This document shows, in pieces, positions 51,979-60,199 of a stretch of DNA of 64,000 bases. The number at the start of each line of letters is the position of its first letter. Positions within the stretch are counted from its first letter, which is position 1. This DNA comes from Nitrospira sp. (GTDB taxonomy: Bacteria; Nitrospirota; Nitrospiria; Nitrospirales; Nitrospiraceae). The notes under the pieces are model-generated. The model was not told where the DNA came from. It made no database searches and saw only the letters and a program-made list of their open reading frames with translations. The stretch lies in NCBI GenBank assembly GCA_016873495.1, contig VGXC01000003.1, positions 51,317 to 115,316 on the forward strand, in the 5' to 3' direction. The translations under genes were made by a program, and so were the position numbers.

Positions 51979-52698
51979 ATGGTCGCCGGTATGTCGAAGG
52001 CATGGGAACATGTCCGAGGAGCATTACCCGGTGCGACGCGCATGGGCCTCGCCCTCGCGCTGCTCTCCGTCCAGTTCCTCTTCCCCGTTCAGCCGGTTGC
52101 CGCCGGCGACGTCTTCTATTATGTGGATCGGGAAGGGACGATGCACTTCACCAATACCCCGACCGACTCCCGATTCCGTAAATTTCGCGGCCCAGTCTCT
52201 ACAGCCCGACCGGCCGCGCAGCGCGCCGATCTCACCGACACGATCCTCCGCCACTCCCGGCAGCACCGGGTAGACCCGGCACTGATTCGCGCGGTCATCA
52301 AGGCGGAATCCGACTTCGATCCCACGGCCGTGTCGCGGGCGGGGGCCATGGGGCTCATGCAATTGATGCCCCTCACGGCGCTGAGACTGGATGTGCGGGA
52401 TCCCTACAATCCGGAAGAGAATGTCAGAGGCGGGGCTCAGTACTTGCGCTACCTACTGGACCGCTTTCACGGCAACGTCCCGCTCGCCTTGGCCGCCTAT
52501 AATGCTGGGGAAACCCGGGTGGAACGATACCGGAACCTGCCGCCCATCGAGGAGACACGCGACTACGTCAGCAAGGTGCTCCGGTTCTACCATGCCTTTC
52601 TGTCCGGCGAATCCGAGGCGCTGCTTCGACCGGCCGGAACCGTCACGTCGTCGAGAGCGCCCGCTCCCCTCGTCTTCGCCGCCCCCTCGGTCCGCTGA
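51979..52698 (+). CDS. Lytic transglycosylase with DUF4124-like N-terminus
   Basis: 239 residues. Signal peptide (GLALALLSVQFLFPVQPVAAG), a short DUF4124-like segment (VFYYVDREGTMHFTNTP) and an SLT domain with catalytic Glu in VIKAESDFDPTAVSRAGAMGLMQLMP. ATG 51979 follows GGGGGGTGG; TTG 51955 is less likely. Peptidoglycan remodelling; second transglycosylase of the window. Confidence 0.92.
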   Translation: MVAGMSKAWEHVRGALPGATRMGLALALLSVQFLFPVQPVAAGDVFYYVDREGTMHFTNTPTDSRFRKFRGPVSTARPAAQRADLTDTILRHSRQHRVDPALIRAVIKAESDFDPTAVSRAGAMGLMQLMPLTALRLDVRDPYNPEENVRGGAQYLRYLLDRFHGNVPLALAAYNAGETRVERYRNLPPIEETRDYVSKVLRFYHAFLSGESEALLRPAGTVTSSRAPAPLVFAAPSVR

Positions 52699-52708
52699 CC
52701 ACAACCCA

Positions 52709-54394
52709 TTAGGCAGGCTTGGCCTTGCCGGCCCGCAGCGGAACCAGGCGCGGGCGCTTGGCGTCATGGCCTGGGTCTGACAAAAGGCCGTCCTGCTGCA
52801 TATGGCTATGGACCTTCCAGCCCGGCCTGCGATGATCGGGAAAGTCCGCCCGGTAGTGGGCGCCGACGCTGTTCTCCCGCCAGAGCGCCGCCTCGGCGAT
52901 GCAGCGTCCCACCTCCACCATGTTCTTGACTTCCAACGCCAGCCGCGTCGTGAAGGGCCGGTTGAGCGCTCGCTCCCAACGGAACAATTGCCCAGTGGCG
53001 CTGACCAGCGAATCACGGGTGCGGACCAACCCTACCTTGCCCCACATAACCCGGCGCAGCGAGCTGCGGAGCTTGTCGGCGTCCTCCACCTCGGCCGGGG
53101 GACCTGCATCCCAATCCCGTAGCGACGGCAAGGGCGCAGCCGCACGAACCCCGCGTCCCGCCGAGGCGGTCGCCGCCTTGGCCGCCCGCGCGCCGAACAC
53201 CAGTCCCTCCAGCAGCGAATTGCTGGCCAGCCGGTTGGCCCCGTGCACCCCGCTGCAGGCCACCTCGCCGGCGGCAAAGAGTCCGGGCAGGCTCGTCGCC
53301 CCCATCGTGTCCGTCTTCACCCCGCCCATCATGTAATGGGCGCTCGGCGAGACGGGGATCCATTCTTCGGTGATATCGATATCGTACCGGAGACAGGTGG
53401 AATAGATGGTCGGGAAGCGCCGCTTGATGAAGGCCGCATCCAGGTGCGTCACATCCAGATACACATGCCGGGAGCGGGTCGCCGCCATCTCCGACCAGAT
53501 CGCCCGGGCCACGATGTCCCGCGGCGCAAGCGTCCCCGCCGGATGGTACCGGTGCATGAAGGGCTCTCCCTTGATGTTGCGGAGTTCGCCCCCCTCGCCC
53601 CGGATGGCCTCGGACAAGAGAAACGGCGGACTGGATGGCAGGTACAGGGCGGTGGGATGGAACTGCACGAACTCCATGTCTTCCAGCACCGCTCCGGCCC
53701 GATAGGCCATGGCCATTCCGTCGCCGGTGGCATTGGGGGGATTGGTCGTCCGCGCATAGACCTGGCCTGCCCCGCCGGTCGTCAGAACGACCGCCTGCGC
53801 GGGCAGAATAAAGCGCGCGCCGGTCATCTCGTTCAACACGAGCGCGCCCCGGCACCGGCCTTCCGCGACCACCAGGTCCACCGTGAAGTGGCGCCCCAGG
53901 TGCTCGATCATCTTCCGCCGCCGCGCCTCGGCCATGAGGACCCGGACCATTTCGTTGCCGGTGGCATCCCCGCGCGCGCGGAGGATGCGGCTGCGGCTGT
54001 GCGCGGCCTCGCGAGCAAAGGCGAATTTGCCGCCGACTTTGTCGAACCGGGCCCCCCAGGTGATCAACTCCTGGATGCGCGCCGGCCCCTCCTCCACCAA
54101 CACCCGAACGGCTTCCTCGCGACAGAGCCCGTGGCCGGCCTTGACCGTATCGGTCAGATGGATCGCGACATCGTCCTCTTCGCTGAGCGCGACGGCCACG
54201 CCCCCTTGGGCATAGATCGAGCTGCTCTCCAGAGGATGCCCCTTGGTCAGCATGATGACGCGCCCGTGGCGGCTCAACTCGATCGCGGCGCGTAGGCCGG
54301 CCACCCCGCTCCCGATGACCAGAAAGTCGGCGGAAGGGCCCTGTGCCGTTCGGGCGAACCGAGACAATCGGCGAGCTGAGCGAGCGGCGTTCAT
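52709..54394 (-). CDS. nadB: L-aspartate oxidase
   Basis: First step of de novo NAD synthesis (aspartate to iminoaspartate). 561 residues with FAD motif GSGVAGLRAAIELS, the substrate segment SSIYAQGGVAVAL, HSRSRILRARGDATG, and HPTALYLPSSPPFLLSEAIRGEGG. Its start overlaps the stop of an upstream lipoprotein gene by 4 bp. nadA and nadC are not in the window. Confidence 0.96.
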   Translation of the reverse strand: MNAARSARRLSRFARTAQGPSADFLVIGSGVAGLRAAIELSRHGRVIMLTKGHPLESSSIYAQGGVAVALSEEDDVAIHLTDTVKAGHGLCREEAVRVLVEEGPARIQELITWGARFDKVGGKFAFAREAAHSRSRILRARGDATGNEMVRVLMAEARRRKMIEHLGRHFTVDLVVAEGRCRGALVLNEMTGARFILPAQAVVLTTGGAGQVYARTTNPPNATGDGMAMAYRAGAVLEDMEFVQFHPTALYLPSSPPFLLSEAIRGEGGELRNIKGEPFMHRYHPAGTLAPRDIVARAIWSEMAATRSRHVYLDVTHLDAAFIKRRFPTIYSTCLRYDIDITEEWIPVSPSAHYMMGGVKTDTMGATSLPGLFAAGEVACSGVHGANRLASNSLLEGLVFGARAAKAATASAGRGVRAAAPLPSLRDWDAGPPAEVEDADKLRSSLRRVMWGKVGLVRTRDSLVSATGQLFRWERALNRPFTTRLALEVKNMVEVGRCIAEAALWRENSVGAHYRADFPDHRRPGWKVHSHMQQDGLLSDPGHDAKRPRLVPLRAGKAKPA

Positions 54395-54897
54395 CTGGAG
54401 GGCGCGCTAGGAGGGGCTGTCGAGTCTTTTTGACGCAAGGAGATGCCGAATGGGATATCTCCATCGATACCGGCCAGCAAAATGGATTGGACCCCCATCC
54501 AGCGCAACATACCATGCCCCCGCTCCCGCTGTTCGGTGTCGTCCGGCTCGCGCTTCCAGAGACCGTGCCAGTGAACGAAGACATCGATCTGGTCTCCGTC
54601 GATCACGATGCGCTCGATGGCGAGGTCGAGGGCAATGTCCTTGAACGTGTCGAAATCCTTGTTCGCCCCGACTTCCATCTTGTCGATGCGATTGGAGGGG
54701 AGCAACAGGGCATGGAAGGCGGACGCGTCCTTCTTCACGTAGGCTTTGACCAGCGCCTCGACGGCTTTATCGATCCGCTGATAGCGCTGGTAGTCGGCCG
54801 GGTAGCGGGCTTCCTTTTTGGAACAGCCGACCGAGGCCGCCACGAGCAGCATGGCGACCACGCCCAGGGACAGGAATCGCGAGAGCCGGCAAGACAT
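54391..54897 (-). CDS. Lipoprotein of unknown function, 168 aa
   Basis: Signal peptide with lipobox (LLVAASVGCSKKE, Cys near residue 25) and a helical/mixed mature part (DKAVEALVKAYVKKDASAFHALL...IERIVIDGDQIDVFVHWHGLWKRE), NTF2-like in outline. The gene overlaps nadB by ATGA, so they are co-translated. No function assigned. Confidence 0.78.
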   Translation of the reverse strand: MSCRLSRFLSLGVVAMLLVAASVGCSKKEARYPADYQRYQRIDKAVEALVKAYVKKDASAFHALLLPSNRIDKMEVGANKDFDTFKDIALDLAIERIVIDGDQIDVFVHWHGLWKREPDDTEQRERGHGMLRWMGVQSILLAGIDGDIPFGISLRQKDSTAPPSAPSR

Positions 54898-55237
54898 GGC
54901 ACAGTATAGGAAGGGCTGATCGAACCCGTCAAGCGGCCTTGTTGAAGGATGCGCGGCGCACCGCACGGAGTCGGCACGGCAGTCCATCACCGCGTCGGAC
55001 AGGCCCGCCATCATCCCACGCGTTCTACTCTTCGACTGTCAAACTTTATGGACGTTCGCCCGTGCAGACATTCTTTGCCGCCGGCATCGTTTCCTTGACA
55101 GGTTTCCCACCCCTGTGCTACGACACCAGCTCCTGGCTGGACGAGAAGCCGTCCTCCGCCGCGCGATCAGCGTGCCTATCCGGCTTGCTTTTGGCCGACG
55201 ATCTCTGTATACACTTTTTTCATTCAGGAGACTACGC

Positions 55238-55333
55238 ATGTCCAGTGTTCTCAAGAAGCGCAAGAAGAAGATGCGCAAGCACAAACACAAGAAATTGCGC
55301 AGAAAGCAAAAGTTCCTGAGGCGCCGAGCTTAG
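55238..55333 (+). CDS. AURKAIP1/COX24-domain mini-protein (bS22-like)
   Basis: 31-residue, extremely basic peptide (MSSVLKKRKKKMRKHKHKKL...FLRRRA) matching the short COX24-domain ribosome-associated proteins, bS22-like. TTCAGGAGACTACGC precedes the ATG. A 9-bp hairpin (55318-55345) covers its stop codon, and the next gene starts 31 bp on. Small size means standard gene callers may miss it. Confidence 0.8.
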   Translation: MSSVLKKRKKKMRKHKHKKLRRKQKFLRRRA

Positions 55334-55345
55334 GCCCGGCGCCTC
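55318..55345 (+). promoter_or_regulatory. Hairpin across the mini-protein stop codon
   Basis: GAGGCGCCG (55318-55326) pairs with CGGCGCCTC (55337-55345) around AGCTTAGGCC, which contains the TAG stop of the mini-protein. There is no T-tract, so it may act on translation of the next gene or on mRNA stability rather than termination (inference). Confidence 0.45.
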
Positions 55346-55363
55346 AAGTTCCCGGAGGACGCC

Positions 55364-55582
55364 GTGCCCGAGGCCAAAAAGGCTCGCGTGAAAGTCCGCA
55401 CGATGAACAGCATCTATGTCGGGGATTTCGTTATTCCTCCGATGCGCAACCGCGTGTCGGACGTGCTCAACGAGGAACAGCGGCTGTTCATCAATCTCAC
55501 CGATGTCATGATCGACGACCGCGAGCGGGCCGACTTCGTCTCACTCAACAAGAATCTGATCGAGTCGATCACGCAACTCTAG
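55364..55582 (+). CDS. Conserved hypothetical protein, 72 aa
   Basis: Acidic/mixed small protein (VKVRTMNSIYVGDFVIPPMRNRVSDVLNEEQRLFINLTDVMIDDRERADFVSLNKNLIESI). GTG start after CGGAGGAC. I do not recognise a characterised family; the shape suggests a PilZ-neighbouring or small regulatory beta domain, which is only a guess. Downstream of the COX24-like gene by 30 bp; possibly the same transcript. Confidence 0.72.
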   Translation: MPEAKKARVKVRTMNSIYVGDFVIPPMRNRVSDVLNEEQRLFINLTDVMIDDRERADFVSLNKNLIESITQL

Positions 55583-55683
55583 CCGCAGCGTTGTCCGTTC
55601 TCCTTTTTCATCAATGGACTGTCACCGCTTCCCGGCCTGATTACCATGGCCCGTGATACGAGTCTGCGAGCGTCGGTCATTCG

Positions 55684-57465
55684 ATGTTAATTGCCGCAAA
55701 TCGAGCAGAGAAGTCCTACTACTCCCGCTTCCTGCCGTTCCTCAAACCCTACCTGCCGCAGATGGCCGGGGCGGCCTTGCTGGTCATGGCCGTAGCCCTG
55801 TTGAACCTGGCCTTGCTGCGGCTGGCCGGCTTCTTGTGGGACATCATCACGGTCCGACACGACGCCGCCGGCATGACCCGCACGATCGGCCTCTTTCTCG
55901 GTCTGGTCCTGGCCCAAGGCCTGCTCTCGATGGGCCACAGTTACCTCACCGCCTGGGTCTCTCAGCGCATCATGGCCGACTTCCGGACTCACCTGTTCGG
56001 CCACCTACAGCGGCTCTCCCTCAGCTTTTTCGCCAAGCGCCGCACCGCGGAAATCCTCTCCCGCCTGATGAACGACGTGGGCGTGATCCAGACCACCGTG
56101 ACCGAAACGCCGATCGATTCGGCCAAACAGGTGGTCACCTTCATCGGCGGCGTGACGTTCCTGTTCGTCATGAACTGGCGGCTCTGCCTGCTGATTCTGT
56201 TGCTGCTCCCACTGCTGGTCTTGGTCGCCCGCTTCTTCGGAAAAAAACTCCGCGCGCTCTCGACCTCCATGCAGGACCAGACCGCCTCCGTCACGACGCT
56301 GGCGGAAGAAGTCCTGTCGGGGATCCGTGTGGTCAAATCCTTCGTGCAGACCGCCAGGGAGGAGGCTCGGTTCGCCCGCTATTCGCAACAAGCTCTGCAG
56401 CTCGCCCTGCGTCGCGCGACGGTCCTGGCCTTGTTCGTCCCGACCATCACCCTGCTCACGTTCGCAGCCGCCGCGGCGGTCCTCTGGTACGGGGGCCGGC
56501 AGGTGATCGACGGGACCGTGTCCCCGGGGGATCTGTTCGCCTTCGTTCTCTTCGCCGGCATCCTGATCGGCCCATTCGGCTCCGCGGCCCGGGTCTTTGC
56601 CCAGATCAAGGAAGCCCAGGGCGCCATGCAACGGGTGTTCGAGATCCTCGATACCGAGCCCGAGATTCACGACCGGCCCGATGCGATCGACTTGCCGCCC
56701 ATCGCCGGCCATGTCCGGGCCGACGCGGTCAGCTTCGCCTACGACCCCAGGCAGCCGGTCCTCTCGGACGTCTCCTTCGAGGCGAAGCCGGGCGAAGTCA
56801 TCGCCCTGGTCGGCCCGACCGGCTCGGGGAAAACGACCCTTGTGAATCTCCTGCATCGTTTTTACGACCCGACGGCCGGCCGGCTGACGATCGACGGCTA
56901 TGACCTCCGACATATCCGGCTGGACAGTTTGTACCGGCAGATCGCCTTGGTCCCTCAGGAAACCGTCCTGTTCGGCGGCACGATCCTGGAGAACATCCGG
57001 TACGGACGCGAGGAGGCCACGGAGGCCGAAATCATGGCCGCCAGCCGCGCCGCCAACGCCCATGACTTCATCGCCGCCATGCCGGACGGGTACCGGACGG
57101 TGGTCGGCGAAAGGGGCGTCAATCTGTCCGGCGGGCAGCGGCAGCGACTGGCCATCGCGCGCGCGCTGCTCAAGAACCCGCGGATTTTGATGCTCGATGA
57201 AGCGACCTCGGCCCTGGATGCCGAGTCTGAGCGGCTGGTGCAGGAGGCGTTAACCCGGCTGATGGCCGGACGGACCACGATCGTCGTGGCCCACCGCCTG
57301 ACCACGATTCAACAAGCGGACCTGATTCTGGTGTTGAGTAATGGCAAAATCGTCGAGCAAGGCACCCATGCCTCGCTCATGGAGCAAAAGGGGCTCTACC
57401 GCTACCTGTATACGCTGCGGCTAGCGGAAGGCGAGGGGTTAGAGGCGAGTGGCGAGCGGCTCTAG
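55684..57465 (+). CDS. ABC transporter, fused permease/ATPase (MsbA-like exporter)
   Basis: 593 residues: six-helix transmembrane domain (~20-320) then a nucleotide-binding domain with Walker A VGPTGSGKTT, signature NLSGGQRQR and Walker B ILMLDEATS. Homodimeric half-transporter of lipid/peptide/drug type. The last residues (GEGLEASGERL) are encoded by the left arm of an inverted repeat, so the C-terminus may have been extended by a repeat. Confidence 0.94.
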   Translation: MLIAANRAEKSYYSRFLPFLKPYLPQMAGAALLVMAVALLNLALLRLAGFLWDIITVRHDAAGMTRTIGLFLGLVLAQGLLSMGHSYLTAWVSQRIMADFRTHLFGHLQRLSLSFFAKRRTAEILSRLMNDVGVIQTTVTETPIDSAKQVVTFIGGVTFLFVMNWRLCLLILLLLPLLVLVARFFGKKLRALSTSMQDQTASVTTLAEEVLSGIRVVKSFVQTAREEARFARYSQQALQLALRRATVLALFVPTITLLTFAAAAAVLWYGGRQVIDGTVSPGDLFAFVLFAGILIGPFGSAARVFAQIKEAQGAMQRVFEILDTEPEIHDRPDAIDLPPIAGHVRADAVSFAYDPRQPVLSDVSFEAKPGEVIALVGPTGSGKTTLVNLLHRFYDPTAGRLTIDGYDLRHIRLDSLYRQIALVPQETVLFGGTILENIRYGREEATEAEIMAASRAANAHDFIAAMPDGYRTVVGERGVNLSGGQRQRLAIARALLKNPRILMLDEATSALDAESERLVQEALTRLMAGRTTIVVAHRLTTIQQADLILVLSNGKIVEQGTHASLMEQKGLYRYLYTLRLAEGEGLEASGERL

Positions 57466-57509
57466 GATAGACCTGCCACCCAACCCCTTGCCTCTCGCCC
57501 CTAGCCTCT
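57441..57509. repeat. Inverted repeat at the convergent ABC transporter / 57521 gene junction
   Basis: 57441-57460 and 57490-57509 are inverted copies matching at 17 of 20 bases (AGAGGCGAGTGGCGAG-type), around a 29-nt loop. The left arm lies within the last codons of the ABC transporter. It could form a terminator-like hairpin but lacks a T-tract. Confidence 0.55.
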
Positions 57510-57520
57510 AGCCCGGAACT

Positions 57521-58183
57521 TCATCTCACTTTCGAGAAATCCGCCTCGAATTCCGACATCTTTCCGTCCGGGAAGTAGACCTGCACCTTGGTCTTGGCGT
57601 TCGGGTCGAAGCTGTCGTAGGCGAACCGGGCCGTGAAGCGGGACCGGTAGGCCGGGCCCTGGCCTTCGTTCTTCCGTCCCTTGTCGGCCGGGCTCACGTC
57701 GATCGGCTTGACGGTCTTCGAACCCTGCTGAAACGCCACCTGGGCGCCTTCCGCAAAATACTCGTCGTCCCCGCAGAGCTGCACTTCGACTTCGAGGTTG
57801 GGCATGTCCAGGTACTTCTGAATCTTGTCGTCGGGCATGCGCACGTCTTTCTTCTGCTTCTTGGTCTCCGCCGCTTCTTTCCGGCCGAAGGATTCCAGCC
57901 AAAAACGTTTGGTCCTTAAAATCGCGCTGGCCCCGCAGGGGTCCTTTTCCGGATCGGACCCGACCCGCGTCGCCAAGGACGCATGCTGCATGACCTTCTT
58001 CACGTCCTCCGGAGTGTCGGCCTTCTCCATCGGTTCGCGCCCCGCCGCCAGGGCCTTCTTGGCATCGTCCATCGTGAGCTTGACGTCAATCGCCTGGGCC
58101 GGAGCCGCCGCCAACGCCATAGGCCCCAACGCGGCCAGCACGGCCAGACTGCCGCCCCACGCTGTCATCTCCTTGCACCGCAT
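57521..58183 (-). CDS. Exported protein of unknown function, 220 aa
   Basis: Signal peptide (TAWGGSLAVLAALGPMALAAAPAQA), then a mature protein with a charged linker (RKEAAETKKQKKDVRMPDDKIQKYL) and a C-terminal beta-rich part (RSRFTARFAYDSFDPNAKTKVQVYFPDGKMSEFEADF). Two Cys in the mature part (DPCGAS, QLCGDDEY) may pair. No recognised family. GGGAGGCCC precedes the start at 58181-58183. Confidence 0.75.
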   Translation of the reverse strand: MRCKEMTAWGGSLAVLAALGPMALAAAPAQAIDVKLTMDDAKKALAAGREPMEKADTPEDVKKVMQHASLATRVGSDPEKDPCGASAILRTKRFWLESFGRKEAAETKKQKKDVRMPDDKIQKYLDMPNLEVEVQLCGDDEYFAEGAQVAFQQGSKTVKPIDVSPADKGRKNEGQGPAYRSRFTARFAYDSFDPNAKTKVQVYFPDGKMSEFEADFSKVR

Positions 58184-58324
58184 ACGGGCCTCCCTCGATG
58201 AATGAGCCGATGGCGCGGCATTGTAAGGAAAGCGCCGCGTCAAAGCAATGCAGAATGATGAATGATGAATTGAATTAGAAGATGCCTGCCCCCGCCTATT
58301 CATTCATCACTGATCGTTTATCAC

Positions 58325-58969
58325 TCATCGTTCAAACCGTCCCCAGTTCGGATAGGGCTTGGCGCGATATAGTTCATCCACGTCCGCCGAAACGGCCAGT
58401 CCGTGTCGGCGGAGCAAATCGGCCGTAAGTCTCAGCGGAAGGCCGACGGCCGCCGTGTAGTCGCCCTCGATCCGCTCGATGAACCGCCCGCCGATGCCCT
58501 GAATCGAATAGGCGCCGGCCTTCCCCAAACTTTCTCCCGTATGCAGATAGGCCTCCAGCTCGGCTTGGTCGAACGCCTGCATCCAGACCCGGACCGTTTC
58601 CACCGCCACCTCCCGCACCGCATCGGCCTGCCGCCTGAGCGCCACGGCTGTATGAATCAAATGTTGGCGGCCGCACAGCTTTCGCAACATGGAACGGGCT
58701 TCCGCAAGGTCGGCCGGCTTGCCCATCACCTCGCCATCGAGCGCGATCAACGTGTCGCTCCCGAGCACCAACTGATCCGGAAAACGCGTCGAACATGCTT
58801 GCGCCTTGCCGGCCGCGAAATGCCTGGCTTGCTCGTCCGGAGTCAGGTCTTGGCGCAGCTGTTCGATGAAATGCGGCGCGGCGGTCTCGAAGGGGATCCG
58901 GAGCAAGGCCAGCAGGTCCTTGCGGCGCGGCGAGGTCGAGGCCAGGATCACCGAGGGGGCAACGGCCAT
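58325..58969 (-). CDS. maf: Maf-like nucleoside triphosphate pyrophosphatase
   Basis: 214 residues. Motif ILASTSPRRKDLLALL (residues 7-21), GSDTLIALDGEVMGKP and the C-terminal AGAYSIQGIGGRFIERIEGDYTAAVGLPLRL, which hold the catalytic acid/base and substrate residues of house-cleaning dTTP/UTP pyrophosphatases. It follows dus by 3 bp in the same direction. Confidence 0.94.
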   Translation of the reverse strand: MAVAPSVILASTSPRRKDLLALLRIPFETAAPHFIEQLRQDLTPDEQARHFAAGKAQACSTRFPDQLVLGSDTLIALDGEVMGKPADLAEARSMLRKLCGRQHLIHTAVALRRQADAVREVAVETVRVWMQAFDQAELEAYLHTGESLGKAGAYSIQGIGGRFIERIEGDYTAAVGLPLRLTADLLRRHGLAVSADVDELYRAKPYPNWGRFER

Positions 58970-58972
58970 GGA

Positions 58973-60190
58973 TCAGGCGCAGGACAGGCTGGTGGGTAGC
59001 GCGGGACTGGACATGGCCGCGGACGCCGCACCCGCCAAAGGATCGGACGCCAGGTGCTCCGCCACGATCCGTTCCACATCGGCGCTGCTGGAAGCCCGGA
59101 CCATCCGGGCGCGCATGGCGGCGGCATGGGGAAAGCCCTTGCAGTACCAGCCCAGGTGTTTCCGGATGTGCGGGAATCGGGCCGCACGATCGATTCCCTC
59201 AAATAACCGGGCATGCTCCACCATCACGCGGAACCGATCCGCCAGACTCAACGTCTCATCCAATGACCCAGCGATGATCGGCGCGCCGTCACGGGCGGCC
59301 TGACGGGCTAGCTCTTTCTTCCGGAAAAACCACGGACTGCCCAAGGCCCCTCGCCCGACCAATACCCCATGGACCTTGCTCTCCCGCACCCGCCGAACCA
59401 CGTCGTCCATCGACTGCACGTCCCCATTGCCCAAGAGCAGCGTGGGGGTTCCGCGAACGATGGTCGCGGCCCGCTCGATCGCCTGCCAGTCCGCTTCGCC
59501 CCTGTACATCTGCTGGAGCGTCCGGCCATGGACCGAGATGACCGCCGGCTGCTCCTCCAGCAAATGCCCGATCCAATTTTCCACCACCACCGAGTCGTAG
59601 CCCAGTCTGGTCTTGACGGACAGGGGGATGACGCGGCGGGGGGGCGAGGGCTGCCCATGGCGCTTCACGTTCATCGCCCGGATCAAGTCCGCGCGCGAAG
59701 CCTTCAGGCCCGCCTGAGTCAGGGTGTGGCCGTTCGCCCAATCCAGAATGCCCTGCCGCGCCGCGCGCATGATGGCATGGGCCAGGTCCGGCGTCTTGAT
59801 GAGGGCGGCGCCGGATCCCGATGACGCCACGTTTTTCGAGGGACAGCCCATATTGATGTCCAATCCGTCGAAGCCCAATTCGCAGACCACATGGGCCGCC
59901 AGATAGAACAGGTCCGGGTGTTTCCCATACAGTTGCGCCACCACGGGCCGTTCTTCTTCGCTGTAGGTGAAGGTCGAAAGTAGATGCTCAGGACCGCGGC
60001 AGACGTCGCCGACGCTCGTGAATTCGGTGAAGGTAATATCGGGGGGCCCTTGCCGAGCCACCGTCAGGCGGAACGCCGCGTCCGTCACGCCATCCATCGG
60101 AGAGAGGCCGATGATCGGCTGGGGAAGGGTCTGCCAGAAACCGGCAGCAGTCTCGTGAAGCGTATCTCGTGAAGCGTGATTCGTAACCAT
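58973..60190 (-). CDS. dus: tRNA-dihydrouridine synthase
   Basis: FMN enzyme reducing uridines in tRNA. 405 residues; FMN barrel start IIGLSPMDGVTDAAFR, NMGCPSKNVASSGSGAALIKTP with the catalytic Cys-containing GCP, SVKTRLGYD and an FMN-phosphate segment near GNGDVQSMDDVVR. Longer than DusB/DusA because of an N-terminal and C-terminal extension. Tight operon: 9 bp behind the MNIO gene and 3 bp ahead of maf. Confidence 0.93.
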   Translation of the reverse strand: MVTNHASRDTLHETAAGFWQTLPQPIIGLSPMDGVTDAAFRLTVARQGPPDITFTEFTSVGDVCRGPEHLLSTFTYSEEERPVVAQLYGKHPDLFYLAAHVVCELGFDGLDINMGCPSKNVASSGSGAALIKTPDLAHAIMRAARQGILDWANGHTLTQAGLKASRADLIRAMNVKRHGQPSPPRRVIPLSVKTRLGYDSVVVENWIGHLLEEQPAVISVHGRTLQQMYRGEADWQAIERAATIVRGTPTLLLGNGDVQSMDDVVRRVRESKVHGVLVGRGALGSPWFFRKKELARQAARDGAPIIAGSLDETLSLADRFRVMVEHARLFEGIDRAARFPHIRKHLGWYCKGFPHAAAMRARMVRASSSADVERIVAEHLASDPLAGAASAAMSSPALPTSLSCA

Positions 60191-60199
60191 CTCTTACTC

